A stretch of DNA of 64,000 nucleotides from Corbicula japonica. Taxonomy: Eukaryota; Mollusca; Bivalvia; Venerida; Cyrenidae. Below the pieces are notes generated by a model. It was not told the DNA's origin. It ran no database searches and saw nothing but the letters and a program-made list of their open reading frames with translations. The translations under genes and the position numbers were made by a program. Location of the stretch: assembly GCA_038501625.1 (NCBI GenBank), contig JAZAYU010000012.1, positions 5,890,001 through 5,954,000 of the forward strand. The letters run 5' to 3'. Positions within the stretch are counted from its first letter, which is position 1. Every line of letters starts with the position of its first letter. Below, piece after piece: positions 10,347 through 25,300 of the stretch.

Positions 10347-13300
10347 GTAAGTAGTTGTATACGTGTACATCTTATTACAGTTTACTACTGTTTGCTGTCC
10401 ACTGATGTTTGAACAATTGCTATGTGGTAACTCTTGGACCCTCTGGCGAATCAGAGGAAATATATATCGCAGCGCATATAATTTGACTGTTGGCCCCAAA
10501 TAATTGAGCAATGAAACAGGGAGATCGTGATTAATTGTGTACAAATACCTCACATTACAGTTTACTACTGTTAGCTGTCCAGTGATTTTTGTACAATTCT
10601 TATGTGGTAAATCTTCAGGGCTTTTACCAGACTTGCAAATCAGGGAGAAGTTTTGTCATAATGTTAATGAATTATGGAAAAGTTTGCAGTCAACAGCATT
10701 CTTTCCCTATAAAGTCTATACAAAATGACTTCTCCCATAGCCCAAAGATGTCTGGTCACTTTTGGGAGACCAATTCTCCCAAGTCTCCCTCTAGTGAGAG
10801 CCCTTCTTGCATCTCTGCAGGTTCTGGGGCAGCACTGTAGACTGTAAAAAGCCTGCTTATCTGAAGGGATCTGAACCTCGGACAGTTGACTTCAATTCTT
10901 GAAATGACGTCTTAAAGTTGAGCAGACGACACTAACTTATTATGCATTTTGCAGTAAAAATACATGTAACATGAAAAGTGTAGATCCAGCTGGCACATCT
11001 GTGTAGGTCAGTCAGTATGTTAGAAGTATGCCAGCTTTAAGTTAAGTAAAGTCTCTATGCTGTTAAGTTAATAAATTTGCTGTTAAGTTAATAAATTCAG
11101 TCAATAATTTTCTCCTATTCTGTACAACAACCATATAAATAAGAATGTATTAACTCAGATTTACAAAAAGGTGAGTCTATTTTTTTTTCAGCCTTTACAA
11201 ATCTGTTCTCACTGGAGAGAACCTGCACTGCCAATTCTGTCCAGAAAAAGCCCTCACCGATAGTACATATGCACATTTTCAACAGGAACTGTGTATTAAA
11301 AACTATAACGGAAAGGATATTGAATCCACAGTGACAAAGAAAGAAAATGACAGCAAACAGTATGCTCTGTGTTCATCTGGTGGTGGGGATATCCCAGGTA
11401 ATGTGTGGTTTGATTTACCAAACTATCCATGTACTGTCAAATAGACATGCAGGGCACTAGACAAGTTTAGGGGACTGGTACCCATACCCTCAGGAAGGGG
11501 AATTTTGTGTCATTTTAAGAAAAAAAGGGGAATTTTAAGTAATCTATGCATGACTAAAGTGTCAAACTTGCTCATAAAACAGTTTTGTACCACTGATTAC
11601 AATAGCTAGTATATTTTGTGACATTTGACTTACAAATTAAAGAATTTAATTTCAAGGATCAAAGGAATCTTTATTTGGTATTTAAAATGCAAAAGACACA
11701 ATCGTAATCTTGTTGTTGTTTTTTTTCCTTAAAAGTAGTAGATTGTCAAGCACCATTACACTTTTTTACTTCTTGTAGCCAAGTCAGACCCATTGTCAAA
11801 ATCTAAATTAATGACGGAAGAAAAGCTATCTTCAGCTTTCTGGTTTTGGGTTTTGCACTCATAAATGTTTGCGAAAAAGTAATCAAAAGTCATGCCTTTT
11901 TGTGAGTTTCTTTCATTTTTTTTTAGGGGAATTTTTTTCTGAGGTAGGGGAAAAATTATATCATTTTAAGAGGGGAATAGTACCCATATTTGGCCCCCAA
12001 AAATGGCCAAACGAGTGCCCTGACATGGTATGGTGGTCATACTTTCCAACTTCTATTTGGCAAGTTAACAAACTGTGACCTCACTGACTTTAATGTATGC
12101 TAGCATTCGACAGCAAAAGTTTAACAGTCTATTTTCAGTAGAATTATAGTCAAGGTGAGTTAAAATTGAGATTTAACAAATTTAAACTATATGCAGCTAG
12201 TCTCAAAAAAGTGAAAATAGTTCTCTTTATTCAGAATTTTCCTATTATTGCCTCTTTATTTAGATAATTATTTGATAACAAATAGGACATATTTGATCAG
12301 CTAATTTGTCAAAACAATTCTTAATGTCATCAGCACAGTTTCAAGCTTCAAGCAGTTTTAATATAATGTCATGTATGATACCATGTGTACATAAATGATA
12401 TCACATGTACATGTCTGTATCAGCACACTGAAGATGCTCTTATATTCATGAGGATGAAATTTGTTTTCGTTTGTTGAACAGCTGTTTGGCAGATAAATAA
12501 GTTTATACATGTAGTTTTTAAAATTATTGAATACATTCATTTGTAATTTGATACGATGTGGTGATTCTAAATTAGTGGATTGACTTACATGTGAAATTCA
12601 TTAAAAGTAGTTACCCAGAAATAAGTGAATTTACAGTATAATTGTATATTAAAAATTTTGTGTAAATATTGAATTGCGCTCAACCCACAGCTAGGCGGCC
12701 TGGTCAGTAATATGCATTTCTGTAACTGCCTATGAATAAACTCAATGAAACCGAGCCTTTAATATTATAAAAAAAATCATATTTGTTGTGTATGGTAGCC
12801 TTTATTCAAAGTTCCTTTTTCATCTCTTTCAAAGGTTGCGGACCCCCACCAAATTTCACCATGACAGATGAGATGCACTGGTGGTGTGATCCTGGATACA
12901 GTTTCCTGAGTAAATCGTCTGTTTACTTTTCCTGTGCCGTTATTTGCACGAGAACAAATGATGTTGTCATCTCCTATTACTGTAATGAGCAGCTGGAGTG
13001 GGAGCTGGACATGCAAGGAACAAAGTGTACAGGTTGGTGAAGAATTGTTACAAATTTAAACTTAATAAACATCTCTGAATTTGTGCAGTTCAACAATTGT
13101 TCAACTATGCTTACTACAAATTTGGATTAAAGTTAGATTTTGGGTTTGCATCCAAAACATCAAATGCATTGCCAGCGACTGAGATTTCTGTTGATAAGTC
13201 GAGGGAAAGTTTAATTGACCGAACTCTGTTGATAGTTCAACAATTGTTCAACTATGCTTACTACAAACTTTGATTACAGTTAGATTTTGGGTTTTCTTCC

Positions 13301-16300
13301 AAAACATCAAATGCATGGCCGGCGACTGAGATTTCTGTTGATAAGTCGGGGGAAAGTTTAATTGACAGAAGTCTGTTGATAGTAAATCACCCCTTTAGGT
13401 TGCTTTACTTTAAGTCACACCTTTGGTTAATGCTCAAATGCTACATGTACATGTTACATTCAAATCTTTAGAAAACAACAATTTTAGTTCAACTTTCATA
13501 TGGAGAATGAACCTGCACCGGCAAAAATTTGACAGCAACACCTTGTTTTGATGTAGAACACTGCGTCTTCTGATTGGAGTGGCAGTTCTTACAGTCGTCG
13601 CATGACAAAAAATGTGATCAGCTTCTTGTGAAGTGTTCAGTGCTAGAGGTGTTTACTTAGGTCGCTCACTGAGTCAATATCTAAATTTAATTGAAATCGA
13701 AATTTGTAATATGAGCTATTAGAATCTTACCTGAGTATTTTCAAGACATAAAATAATAACATTTAACAGTTAAAAAAAACAACATTAAACATGTTTTACA
13801 TCACTCACCAAGTTATATTTAGATGACCAATGCTTTATTTTAAAAATTTGTTAAAAGTCACATTTTGACTGCGATGAAGGCACTATTCAGGCTGAAATGT
13901 TGAATAACACAGTGTTTTAAAACATCTGGTTGAGTTTTAGAAGTTTGCTCTTAACCCCTTTATCATCATCATAGGATTTTTAGTAATAAAGTCACAATGA
14001 ATTTTCTGCCATTTCATGTCTTAAAATGGTGTCAACTCCTCGGGAACTGTGATTAAATAATGTGCAAACATAAAATGAAGAAGAAATAGGAAATGTCTTT
14101 AAAACCGACATTGGAGATCAGTCTCAAAACATGATCTTTAGATTGGTTGATTTCAATTTGGAGACTGGTCTCAATTTCTGAGGCTTGAGGTTTGTGACTA
14201 GTCCCAACTCTTAGTTTCTGAACTTAGATCCAGTAATGTTAGAATATTGTACATTTGTTTCTGTTATTCTTTCAGAACCTATTGTTGATGCTAAACCTGT
14301 GGAATATACAGAGAATGGTTTGTAATCAAGATTATTAATTGTAACCCTTTACAAATATACACGTTTTTACATGTTTGAGGCCAGTGAAGGGTCAGATCAG
14401 CTGCCACGTCAATACCGTCTGATCTGAATCTGCGGTGTTCGCTTTTTGGTCAGAAATAAAATAATGAATAAAGGTGAACAGTGCAGATCCTGATCAGATA
14501 GCACAGATGTGCCAGCTGATCTGGATCTACACTGTTTGCCTTTGGAATAAAGGTGTATATGTGGAGGAAGGGGTTAAAAGTCATAGTCAATGCACTGTTG
14601 GAACACATAATACAGTAAAACCTATAATAAGCAGCTACCAATGAGATTGGGAGTGACAAAAAGTGGCTACTTAACACAGATGGCTGTTCAAGACAGGTAA
14701 AAAATAGAAGAAGATGTCAGTTTAGAACATATTCAAACTGGCTGTTAAAGACAGGTGGTTGCTGAATGCAGGTGGCTGCTAATGCCGGTTCAGCTGTACT
14801 TATACAAGCCAGATTTCTTCTCTGAATGCTTTTTTTTAGCTGAAATTGAGGTATAATCCTGTTTGGAATCGGCAATGTATGAATTCAGCAGTGTTGGCTG
14901 AAAAACATTATTAAAGACTCAGTCAAAATTGCTTGTTTATTAGTGGTGCAAATACAATCACTCTTAAACAAGAATAGCTGAATATTTCAGTGATTAGTCA
15001 GTAAGTAAATAATACTTTAGTCCAATGGTAGCTGACACTTAACAGACACTTAACAGATATTAAATATGTACTGAGATGATAAGTTTGTGGTAAATATTTT
15101 TCTTGCATACCGGATAAGTATTTCCGCATGTTTTACCGGGGAAAGAAAATCTTATCTTTTCCCTAGGGAAAAGATAACGTTCGCGTGCTACACAAGTGAC
15201 GTCACGTCTTCAAATATCTGACGTAATTTATCCAAGTTAGTGACGTAATTTAGAAAATAAGATTTACGTTAACGTCAATATTTAAGCGTAAGGAAACAAA
15301 ATTTAGTTTGAAAACATTTACGCAAATATTATGAACAGTAAAAGGTATGCAAGAAAACGTATCTTGCATGGGACATTCGGTAAAGATAGAAAAATCTGTC
15401 ACCTCCGGTGAACTGTTTTGGCGAGAACTCGGCAGAGCCTCGTTCCCGCAAAACAGTTCCCCCTCGGTGACAGATTTTTCTATCTTCACCTCACACTCAT
15501 GCAAGATACTTATAATACTGTAACCCTTTCCTCCATATATACTCATTTTTACGCATGTAGATCCAGATCAGCTGGCACATCTGTGCCATCAGGATCTGCA
15601 ATTTTCACATTTTGGTTAGAAATAACCTAATGAATAAAAAGCAAACAGTTAAGATCCTTATTAGATGGCACAGGTGTACTGGCTGACTTGATATAATCTG
15701 TTTGCCCATGCAATAAAGGTGTATCTATGGAGGAAAAGGTTAAAGATAGGAAGTTACATTTTCAGTTAAGACAATACACAATATCATAGTCATACATGTA
15801 CAGAGCCTGTTGGCCTGGTTAAAAAAGAAGATACATTTGTACTTATTCAATAATGCAGTGGCAAAATCATTGTAGATACTGAATTATTAAAATTTGCACG
15901 AATCAAATTTCGGGAATAAGGCATAAATGACCTTTTTCTGCAAACTTAAATGCTAGGGTTTGATTTCATTCACTTTCCTTTGCAGAAAATATCCAAAATT
16001 AACCTTTTACTCCATATATATGCATTTTTATGCATGAGTAAACAGGGTAGATCCAGATCACCCATCACATCCCTGCTATCCGATCAGGATCTACACTGTT
16101 CCCTAAGATCATTAGGTTATTTTTGACCAAAAGTGAACATTGCAGATCCTGATCAGATGGCAAAAATGTGCTAGCTGATCTGGATCTACACTGTTGGTAC
16201 AGGCAATAAAGGTATATCTATGGATTAAAGGGTCAACCCTCACAACGTTTAATGATACCACAGTACTACAACTTGACAATTCTTAAAGTGCTGTTCACCT

Positions 16301-19300
16301 ACCCACTGCCAGTCCTTTTGCAACTGGGCATGTTTTATTTACAACCAGCATCATGGCGCTTTCCTCTATATATACGCATTTTTACGCATGTGCGACCAGT
16401 GTCGATCCAGATCAGCCAGCACATCCGTGCCATCAGATCAGGATCTGCACTGGTCACTTTTTGGTCAGAAATAACCTAACAATCAAAAAGTGAACAGTTA
16501 GATCCTGATCAGATGGCATGGATGTGCCGGCTGATCTGGGTCTAAACTGTTTGGGCTGCGCATGCAATGAAGGTGTGTCTATGGAGAAAAGGGTTAAAAA
16601 TATGCACGTAAAGATAGACATCCATTTACATGTGGAATCTGCACAGCATATTTTCCTTAAAAAACTTTTTTTTTTTAATTACCAATCAATTAGAACAAGT
16701 TTTTTCGGTTTTCATCTAATCATAATAATATAATTATCTTTCATTAAGTAAATTAAAAAGTGAAAAAATGGCCTCCATGTATTACAATGCAAAGAAAAAG
16801 CAAACTTTATAAGGGGTTAAATTTTACAACTTTTGAAAAAAAATCGGGGTTGGTAGAACTATGCAATTAACAATTAAAGAAAATGTAATAAGTGTCATTT
16901 TGTCTGAGACTGGGATTATGATGATTTTATATTAGTTTTATAACATTTCTATTTTATTGTAATTCTTTGCAGGGAATACAAATCTGATAGTTGGATTGTC
17001 TGTTGGCGGAGGTGTTTTAGTGATCATCTTTGTAATATTAGCCTTCTGTGTGCGTCGCATAAAGCTCAAACATAGAGCTAGCAACCCAGGTATGTGATAG
17101 TCTGTCCCCGGACGGGTTTTATTAATTGCTATTTTAATAACTGCTTGTTATGCACATCATCTTAAACATTAGTGCACTGGTAAGCAATTTTCTGTTCTCT
17201 GAGGTGTTGTGTTAAATGCTATTGTAATAATAGCGTAATGTTTACATCACCTAAACATTAAACACAGGAATACTAATCGGGTAAGTATTGGTCAATTGAA
17301 AATAGGTTAACCCTTTTATTCCCTCTACTCCCATGGAGTCAAGCCTTTATATTTACATTCCTATTGATTTCTTCCCTAAAAAAAATCGGTTCATTTTGCA
17401 TGAACCGCATGACCCGTAATGACGTCAGTAACGTCATGGCTGTTACTATTAAAAACTCCCACGTATTACTCCCCCTTTTCACTTAATACTAATTTTTGAA
17501 AGCGTTCGACTTAAGTTTATTTAAAGAAAAAAATATATAAAATGTAAATATAAGTAATGATTCTTATTTTGGTGCGGTTCATGCAGATTGGACGTGCACG
17601 CGAGAGCTGGCAAATTTACCATAAAGCGCTAGCGCGCTTTATGGATTTGCCAGCTCTGGAGTGCACGTCCAATCTGCATGAACCGCACCAAAATAAGAAT
17701 CATTACTTAATTATCACATGGGCGCCAGTGAAGATCTAGATTGGCTCACTGTTCCATCTGTTCAAATTACTTTGTATAACTGGGCATAAGATTCATTAGG
17801 TTTTTTTCTTACAAAGAAGGGATAAGTGTAGATCCAGATCAGATCCCATGGAAGTTCCAGCTGATTGATCTACACTGGTCATATATGTTATAACACCCAT
17901 ACCATGGTTTGAGTGCCAAACAAATGTAACTGCCTTCTTTATTCATATAAATACAATTGTTTTGCACACAACCCATGATATACAAAGTCAATGGATAAAC
18001 TTGTCAGATACATTTGTATCATTTTTTATTTAACACTGGCAATTTCGTAGAATTAATGTACATGGATACTTAGAAACATAGATAAATGCTTTCTTCAAAA
18101 AACTAAATGTGTAATGAAAATCCACTCGAAAGTTGAAGTCATCATCTTAGTGCAACAAGGGTTAAGTACCATTGAAATATGAAGGAGTAATACTCTTATA
18201 ATGGCACTTATTTGACAAAGTAATTGTACTTGAGAAATGTTGAAGATAGAACCTATTTTGGAGGAGAAGTAATCTAAACATGAATCTGTTTCATAATTTT
18301 TCAGGTCAGAATGGGATTGAAGACCCACCCCAGATTCCTGCTTTAAGGAATGATACAGGTATAAATTGAAACATACATGAAATGTCTAAAGACAAGGGTT
18401 ACATGCAAGACTGTTCTTAATACATTGAAGTCAAGAAGGCTTTATGACAGTTTTGTATGGAGCCTTTGAAATATGCAACAAAAATATTTCTTTAAATTTT
18501 GTAATTGTTTTCACAATTGATGAAACGGGATGCAAGAACAAATTTTTAGTTCAACTGTTTATTAACTTTGAAATTAACCTGTTACTCCATGGAATATGGC
18601 TGTTATCCCTCGGGTGAACAGTTTTGAAAGTAAAAGTGGTTAAGAGTAATCATGACATACACAATTACAATTACTGACCTCGTCACGTAGTCCAGCAGAA
18701 AGGCAAATGTTAATACAAGTTAAACAAAACAACAACAAAGATAACTGACTTAAGACAAAACACATCATATGAAAATAAACAAACAATACAATTGAAGCTG
18801 AATAGGGTACTGCCTTGGAATGGTCAGCAACAAAATCAAGAAAGACAGTGGTCTAGGGGTTGAGCCTTGGCCTCCAGAGACTTAGGGTTCAAAACTCACC
18901 AGGGATGAGTTTTGTCTGCAGTTTCACCAATCCACATTCGGCGCAAGTACTTGTTGGAAACCCAGGAAGCAGTCATTGAGCATGATTGATATAAGTTGGA
19001 ATAACTTGTTTCACAATTAATGTAAAATAAGTAAGTTTAAATTAAAGATATAAAGACCACTTGGGGGTTCAAACCATTTTAATTCATGCAAACTCCTAAC
19101 TATCCTATGCTGAATTTTCACAGTCAGTTTCAGTAATGGCTCTTTAAATATTTTTTAGGTCATCGTTTAAAGAACACAAATCAGACGACACCTCAGCAGC
19201 GCTTCCAGCCAGCAGACATATCAGGATCAAGTGCTCGGCCAGACCTGGCAGATGGTTCTGCTGAACCTTTGTTACCTGGAGGCCCCAACACCTCATCTAT

Positions 19301-22300
19301 AGATACCCAGACTGGTAACAGTGGTGGGTCTCTCATATCTGAGACAAGTGGATTATCTGTTGGTTATAACCAAAGACCAAAGGTTCATAAAGCTTCTACA
19401 TCCCTTCCTGCCTTTAAGGATTCACCTGGAGGAAAGATGGGGAAATCTACAAAATCTCTTCCAGTGCAGCGGACACAAGGGATAGATGCAACCTGTGATA
19501 CACAAGACATATCTTTATCAATATCAGGTATATATTCTGTTGTTTTAAGGTTTGTTTTAAACCTTTTCTCCCAATATGCAGGTTTATTGCATGTGTAGAT
19601 CTAAACCAGCTATAACATCCATGCCATCAGGTCTGAAGGTTATAAAACTGACATTGTAAACCAGTCTCAAATCTCAAGCATTTGATTGGCTGAAATGGTG
19701 ACTGGTCGACGTTTCAGCCAATCAGATGCTTGAGATTTGAGACTGGTTTCTATGCTCAGTTTTAAAACCTTGGGCACTGATCTGGATCTCACTGGTTGCA
19801 TCCCAGTCTGAAACCTAATGAATCTAACAGTGAATAGTTTAAATCCTGATCAGACAGCACAGATGAGCCAGCTGATCTGGATCTACACTGTTAGGCCATG
19901 GGATAACAGCTATTTCCAATGAATAAAGGGTGAAAATAAACTATGAGGACATTGAAAATGGACTGTGTAACTTTTTTTCCATTACTTTTCCTTGAGTAGC
20001 ATTCATTCAAACTTGCTGCATCTCTTTTTGTATCCTATTGGCATGAACTGTTTAGTATATATATTATAAGGCTTGTGTCCCACTTGAAGCCCATGTAGGT
20101 CCAAGTCAGCCTGCATATCAGTGCCCAAGGTTATAGAACTTAGCATGGAAACCAGTATCAAATCTCAAGGATCTGATTTGCTGAAATGGCGACTAGAGAT
20201 TTGAGACTGGTTTCCAATCTCAGCTTTATAATCTTGGGGCCTGGCATCAGTGCAGTCTGATCTGGATCAGCACTGTTCACATTATTTCTGAACCATTAAT
20301 AAGCCAACAGTGAAGTTCCAGATGAGACTAAACAGATGTGTAGGCTGATCTTGATCTACACTGATTGCATGTGTTATTTTGCTATTAGTTAAATAATATA
20401 ACATTCTTAAGGTTGATATTTTTGTGTCGCCTGCGGTAGCAGGTAGACACATAGGGATCCTATTGTCCGTCAGTGTCGTCGGCCGCGTCGTCGTCCGGTA
20501 GTCCCCAAGCTTTAACATGAAACTTAATGTGGCCTATAACTTTGAAAGTACTTGTCCTATTCACTTCATACTTGGAATATATCATCAGCATGAACAAGGC
20601 GATCCGTGACAACAAGAACGATAACTCCTCTGTCACTATTTTATGAGTTATGCCCCTTTCAAATGCAACTTTAACATGAAACTTAATTTGGCCTATAACT
20701 TTGAAAGTACTTGTCCTATTCACTTCATACTTGGAATATATCATCAGCATAAACACATCGATCCGTGACAACAAGAACGATTACTCCTCTGTCACTATTT
20801 TATGAGTTATGCCCCTTTCAAATGCAACTTTAACATGAAACTTAATGTGGCCTTTAACTTTGAAAGTACTTGTCCTATTCCCTTCATACTTGGAATATAT
20901 CATCAGCATGAACACAGCGATCCGTTACAACAAGAACGATAATTCCTCTGTCACTATTTTATGAGTTATGCCCCTTTCAAATGCAACCTTTACATGAAAC
21001 TTAATGTGGCCTAGAACTTTGAAAGTACTTGTCCTATTCGCTTCATACTTGGAATATATCATCACCATGAACACAGTGATCCGTGACAACAAGAACGATA
21101 ACTCCTCTTTGACTATTTTATGAGTAATGCCCCTTTCAAATGCAACTTTAACATGAAACTTAATGTTGCCTATAACTTTGAAAGTTCTTGTCCTATTCAC
21201 TTCATACTTGGAATATATCATCAGCATAAACAATGCCATCTGTGACGACAAGAATAATAACTCCAGTTTCAATATTTTTTTTAGTTATGCCCCTTTCAAA
21301 TGCAACTTGAACCCAAAACTTAAACATGAAACTTAATGTTGCCTGTAAAATGGAAAGTACTTGTTCAATTCACTTAATACTTTGAATAACTCATCTGCAT
21401 TTACAAACCAATTTTTGAAGATGATAACTCAGGTTTCAGTTATTCCCCTTTTAGATGCAATTTAGATGACACATGTGTTCAGTGGTATAGTATGGAAATC
21501 AACTTAAATAAAATACTTTTATTATATATGATTAAACATAGGCCCACATTTCAACTTTTTCCATGCAGGCGACACATGTGTTCTGCGGAACACAACATTC
21601 TAGTTTAACATTGTAATGGCCCTTTATGGCTCACCTGAATCAGAGTCTTATTGTGAACTAGTGTGACTCTGCGGGCAGAGGGGACTGGGTGAAAAGAGGG
21701 AGACTTTAAGTTTAACACAGCTGTTTGGTATACAACTCATTTCAAGTAATTACCATTAAGATAAGTAAACTCTGCATAAGAATAATACCAAAGAGCACTT
21801 TCAAAAGGATCTTTTCAAAGGTAGTGTGCAATTAGAAATCTGTATTTCCCTAGTTGTAAATATGGCCAGTGTTTAGCTCTCTTTTCATTAGAATATGAAG
21901 TAAACATGAAGGTTTCTCTATTTTAAGGTGCCACAAGAGGAGCAGAAGGAGGAGCCACAGCTACTGTACCTATGTTAGTGAATACATCAAGCCCTGACAG
22001 TCCACCAAGTGTGTATTATCTCATAAATTAACCATTTACCCACTGAACTGACCTGGGGTTAAATTAAGAATAAGTAATTCTTACTAAAAAGTCATATTTC
22101 TTTACTTTTATTTTAAAGAACCACAAGTTTATTTTGATATAAAAAGATTTTCAAACTATTTCATAAAACTGTTCATATTGCTTTTTAAAATTTAATCCCT
22201 GATTAGTTTAACCCGTGCAGAGTTTCGAACAACTGGCCCCTGCTGTACGTCAATCAAATATTACAGTTAACAATCAAAACCAGTTTTGACACCTATCAAA

Positions 22301-25300
22301 CATAGTGACTGAATTGAAAAAGTTCTATAGTCATAAATGGTTCGACGTTCGACATCCACAAAGTAGTGAGGCCTGGTATAAGGTGAATTAAGCTTTTACT
22401 ACCTGAATATGGCTTATGCCCAAGTTGTGACTAGTGTAGATTTAGATAAGCCTGCATATCTAATAGTCAATATAACCCTGGTATTAACAGATTTCTATTT
22501 TGCAAATGGTTTTCTTTCAGAAATAGAGGTTGGTATACGTATTCTTTGTTGGAAGAGTAATGGCAAGAATAACAGCAAATTAAGTCTTCCTCTACAAAAG
22601 GGATGTTATGTAATAGAAAAAGGTTGGTGAAGATGGGTTTTGTGATCTTTAGAAATTTGTACTGTTTACTTGAGTAGGTAAAAGTGAGGCTGTGTGGAAT
22701 GGTCATATACATTTAATATACGTTACCATTACTGCCCATGAATAGACCCAATCCAACTGAACCTGCAGTATTTTCACCTATGTCTACCCAATTGCTTTCC
22801 AAGTTCCCTTTTTACTTTGAAGATTTTGTTACAATTAATTTCAAACTAGCAAGTTGCATATTATGAATACCATCACCAGAGTTATAGCCCTTTTTTATTT
22901 GTAATCTTATGTTAACTCCTCATTTACTGTGCGACAAATTTGTTATATTCTTGCATTCATTCACTTTTATAATCTTGCATTCATTCACTTTCATAATCTT
23001 GCATTAATTCACTATTATTTGTTTCAATCATGTATTCTATATTTTTACGTCTTTACCAAAGTTGTAGAACTTGATTTCCTTGAGACAGAGTTAAGTTATC
23101 CACTGTAATCATGATGTGCCTTCATAAGCAGAATCATATAAATCATGCTCTGCCCATTTGACATTATATAAATATCACATCCCATTGGGGGAAACAGTAC
23201 GAAATGTTAACCCGAGAGAAGTAATGTCAACCGAGGCGTTAGCCGAGGTTGACATTACCTTCTCAAGGGTTAACATTTCGTACTGTTTCCCCCAATGGGA
23301 TGTGATATTTATTTTATTACACCGAACATTTGTTTTTTTAGAGATCTTGACTATGACCAAATTTCGTTTGGGAACAAAATCAAGCGCCGGAAGTCCAAAA
23401 TCAATAATGCTCAATAAGCGGCTACAAATAATGATCAAAATGCGTTTATCTCCCTTGGTCAATTACGCATGCGTAGAAGTTAATTTGTAATCGGATTTCC
23501 AAGATATTTATTTTTAGATCCACGCGAGGGTGACATGATGCTGTCGCATATGTGACAGTAGCGATTATCTCCCTGTGACGTCACATTACGCTATATAGTA
23601 AACTAATCATGTGAGGTGTAATAAAATGTGCTGTTCCTCCATATACACACCTTTATGGCATGGGCAAACAGTGGAGATCCAGATGAGCTCGCACATCCTG
23701 GCTGTCTGATCAGGATCTGCACTGTTCACTGTTTGTTTTATTAGGTTATTTCACTGCAGTATGATCAGGATCTACATTAAAAGTGAACACTATGTGCTAA
23801 GCACAGAATTATCACGGCAGCCACTAATTTAGAGACATACCAGCCTGTTCATCTATGCAGTTTGATATGGGTCTACATTAAACTATTTAGTTGATTAATT
23901 CAGTTAATTTTAACCCTTTCATTGATATATACGCATTTCTGATCAAAGCGAACAGTTTAGATCCTGATCAGATGGCACGGATGTGCTGGCTGATCTGGAT
24001 CTAAACTGTTCGCCCTAGCAATAAAGGTGTAACTATACAGGAAAGGGTTAAAACACCCCTCACAATAATGAATGGTTTTGCTTAGATGAATAAGTTGGTA
24101 CATGTAGATTTATTACATTTATTCAGCAGCTAAAGGGTTATCTCTTTACTTCATAGTTACAGCTACAATCCCATTTGCAACAAGTGTAGATCAAGATTAG
24201 CGTGCACATCCATGCAGTCAGAACAAGATCTACACTAGCCACTTTCAGATCCATAAGCTTATCTCTGTCCAGGAAGCGAACAGGGCTGAAGGTTATAAAG
24301 CTGAGCTTGGAAACCAGTCTCAAATCTCAAGCATCTGATTGGCTGAAATGGCGACCAGTCGCCATTTCAGCCAATCAGATGCTTGACATTTGAGACTGGT
24401 TTCCATGCTCAGCTTTATAACCTTGGGCACTGATCTGCTAGATCTGGATCAACACTTGATGCCCATGGGATATAAGCTGCATCCATAGAATTGAAATTTA
24501 AATATCATACTTGACCACAAGCATTATTCTTTGTTGCAGGTTACAACTACCATATTTTGCCAAATGTTAGTGGTGGACTTACCGTACATGAGTTTAAGAT
24601 TTTCAAGAAGGAGCCTCAAGGGATATTCAGAGGAAAGAAAGAGCCTGGCACGTTTTGGTACACAGTATATAATGCCACAGAGGAAGATGCAGGGCTGTAT
24701 ACCTGGACAATTCAGCTAGAAAATAAAACCAAATATGACGGAAGTTTTGATATAAACATCGTCTATCCAGGTATGTTACTCTTACTTATTTGAAGATCTA
24801 ATATATTTGTTTCAGGACCGTAATTATTCTCATGCATGAGGCATAATTGTGTAAATCATAACACCCAGATTTATACCTAAAGGTCAGTCAGACAGAGATC
24901 ATCATATTGGTGTCCAGAAAATTGGTTCAAGTTTGTGTATATGATATCATGACACAATTTCTTAAAGATTTTAACTGCTATTTCATGCAATTTTCTGTTG
25001 GAATCATGCAAATTATGCATTACAAACATAAAAAGGAATTTTTTTACCAGTGAAAGACATTTATTATACTTGTGAACTCTGTAACATCATAAACTTTTTA
25101 GTGCCATTTCATGAAATTTGTCTGTTGAAATCATGCAAGTTATGGATTAGATTTACTAGTGGAAGATAGAAATATATTTTACATGTTTCGGGAATTACTG
25201 GTATGTATTTTCACTCAAGCTCAATCAGCTCCTCACTCGGTGAAAATATATTTCTATCTTACACTTGTAAAAACAAATGTCCTCTATTTTATTTGTAACA

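Noticed and set aside
20460..21272. Two minus-strand ORFs with repeated YSKYEVNRTSTFKVIG units
   Set aside because: The unit length equals the 159-bp core of the HINE-like element; the ORFs end with the array.
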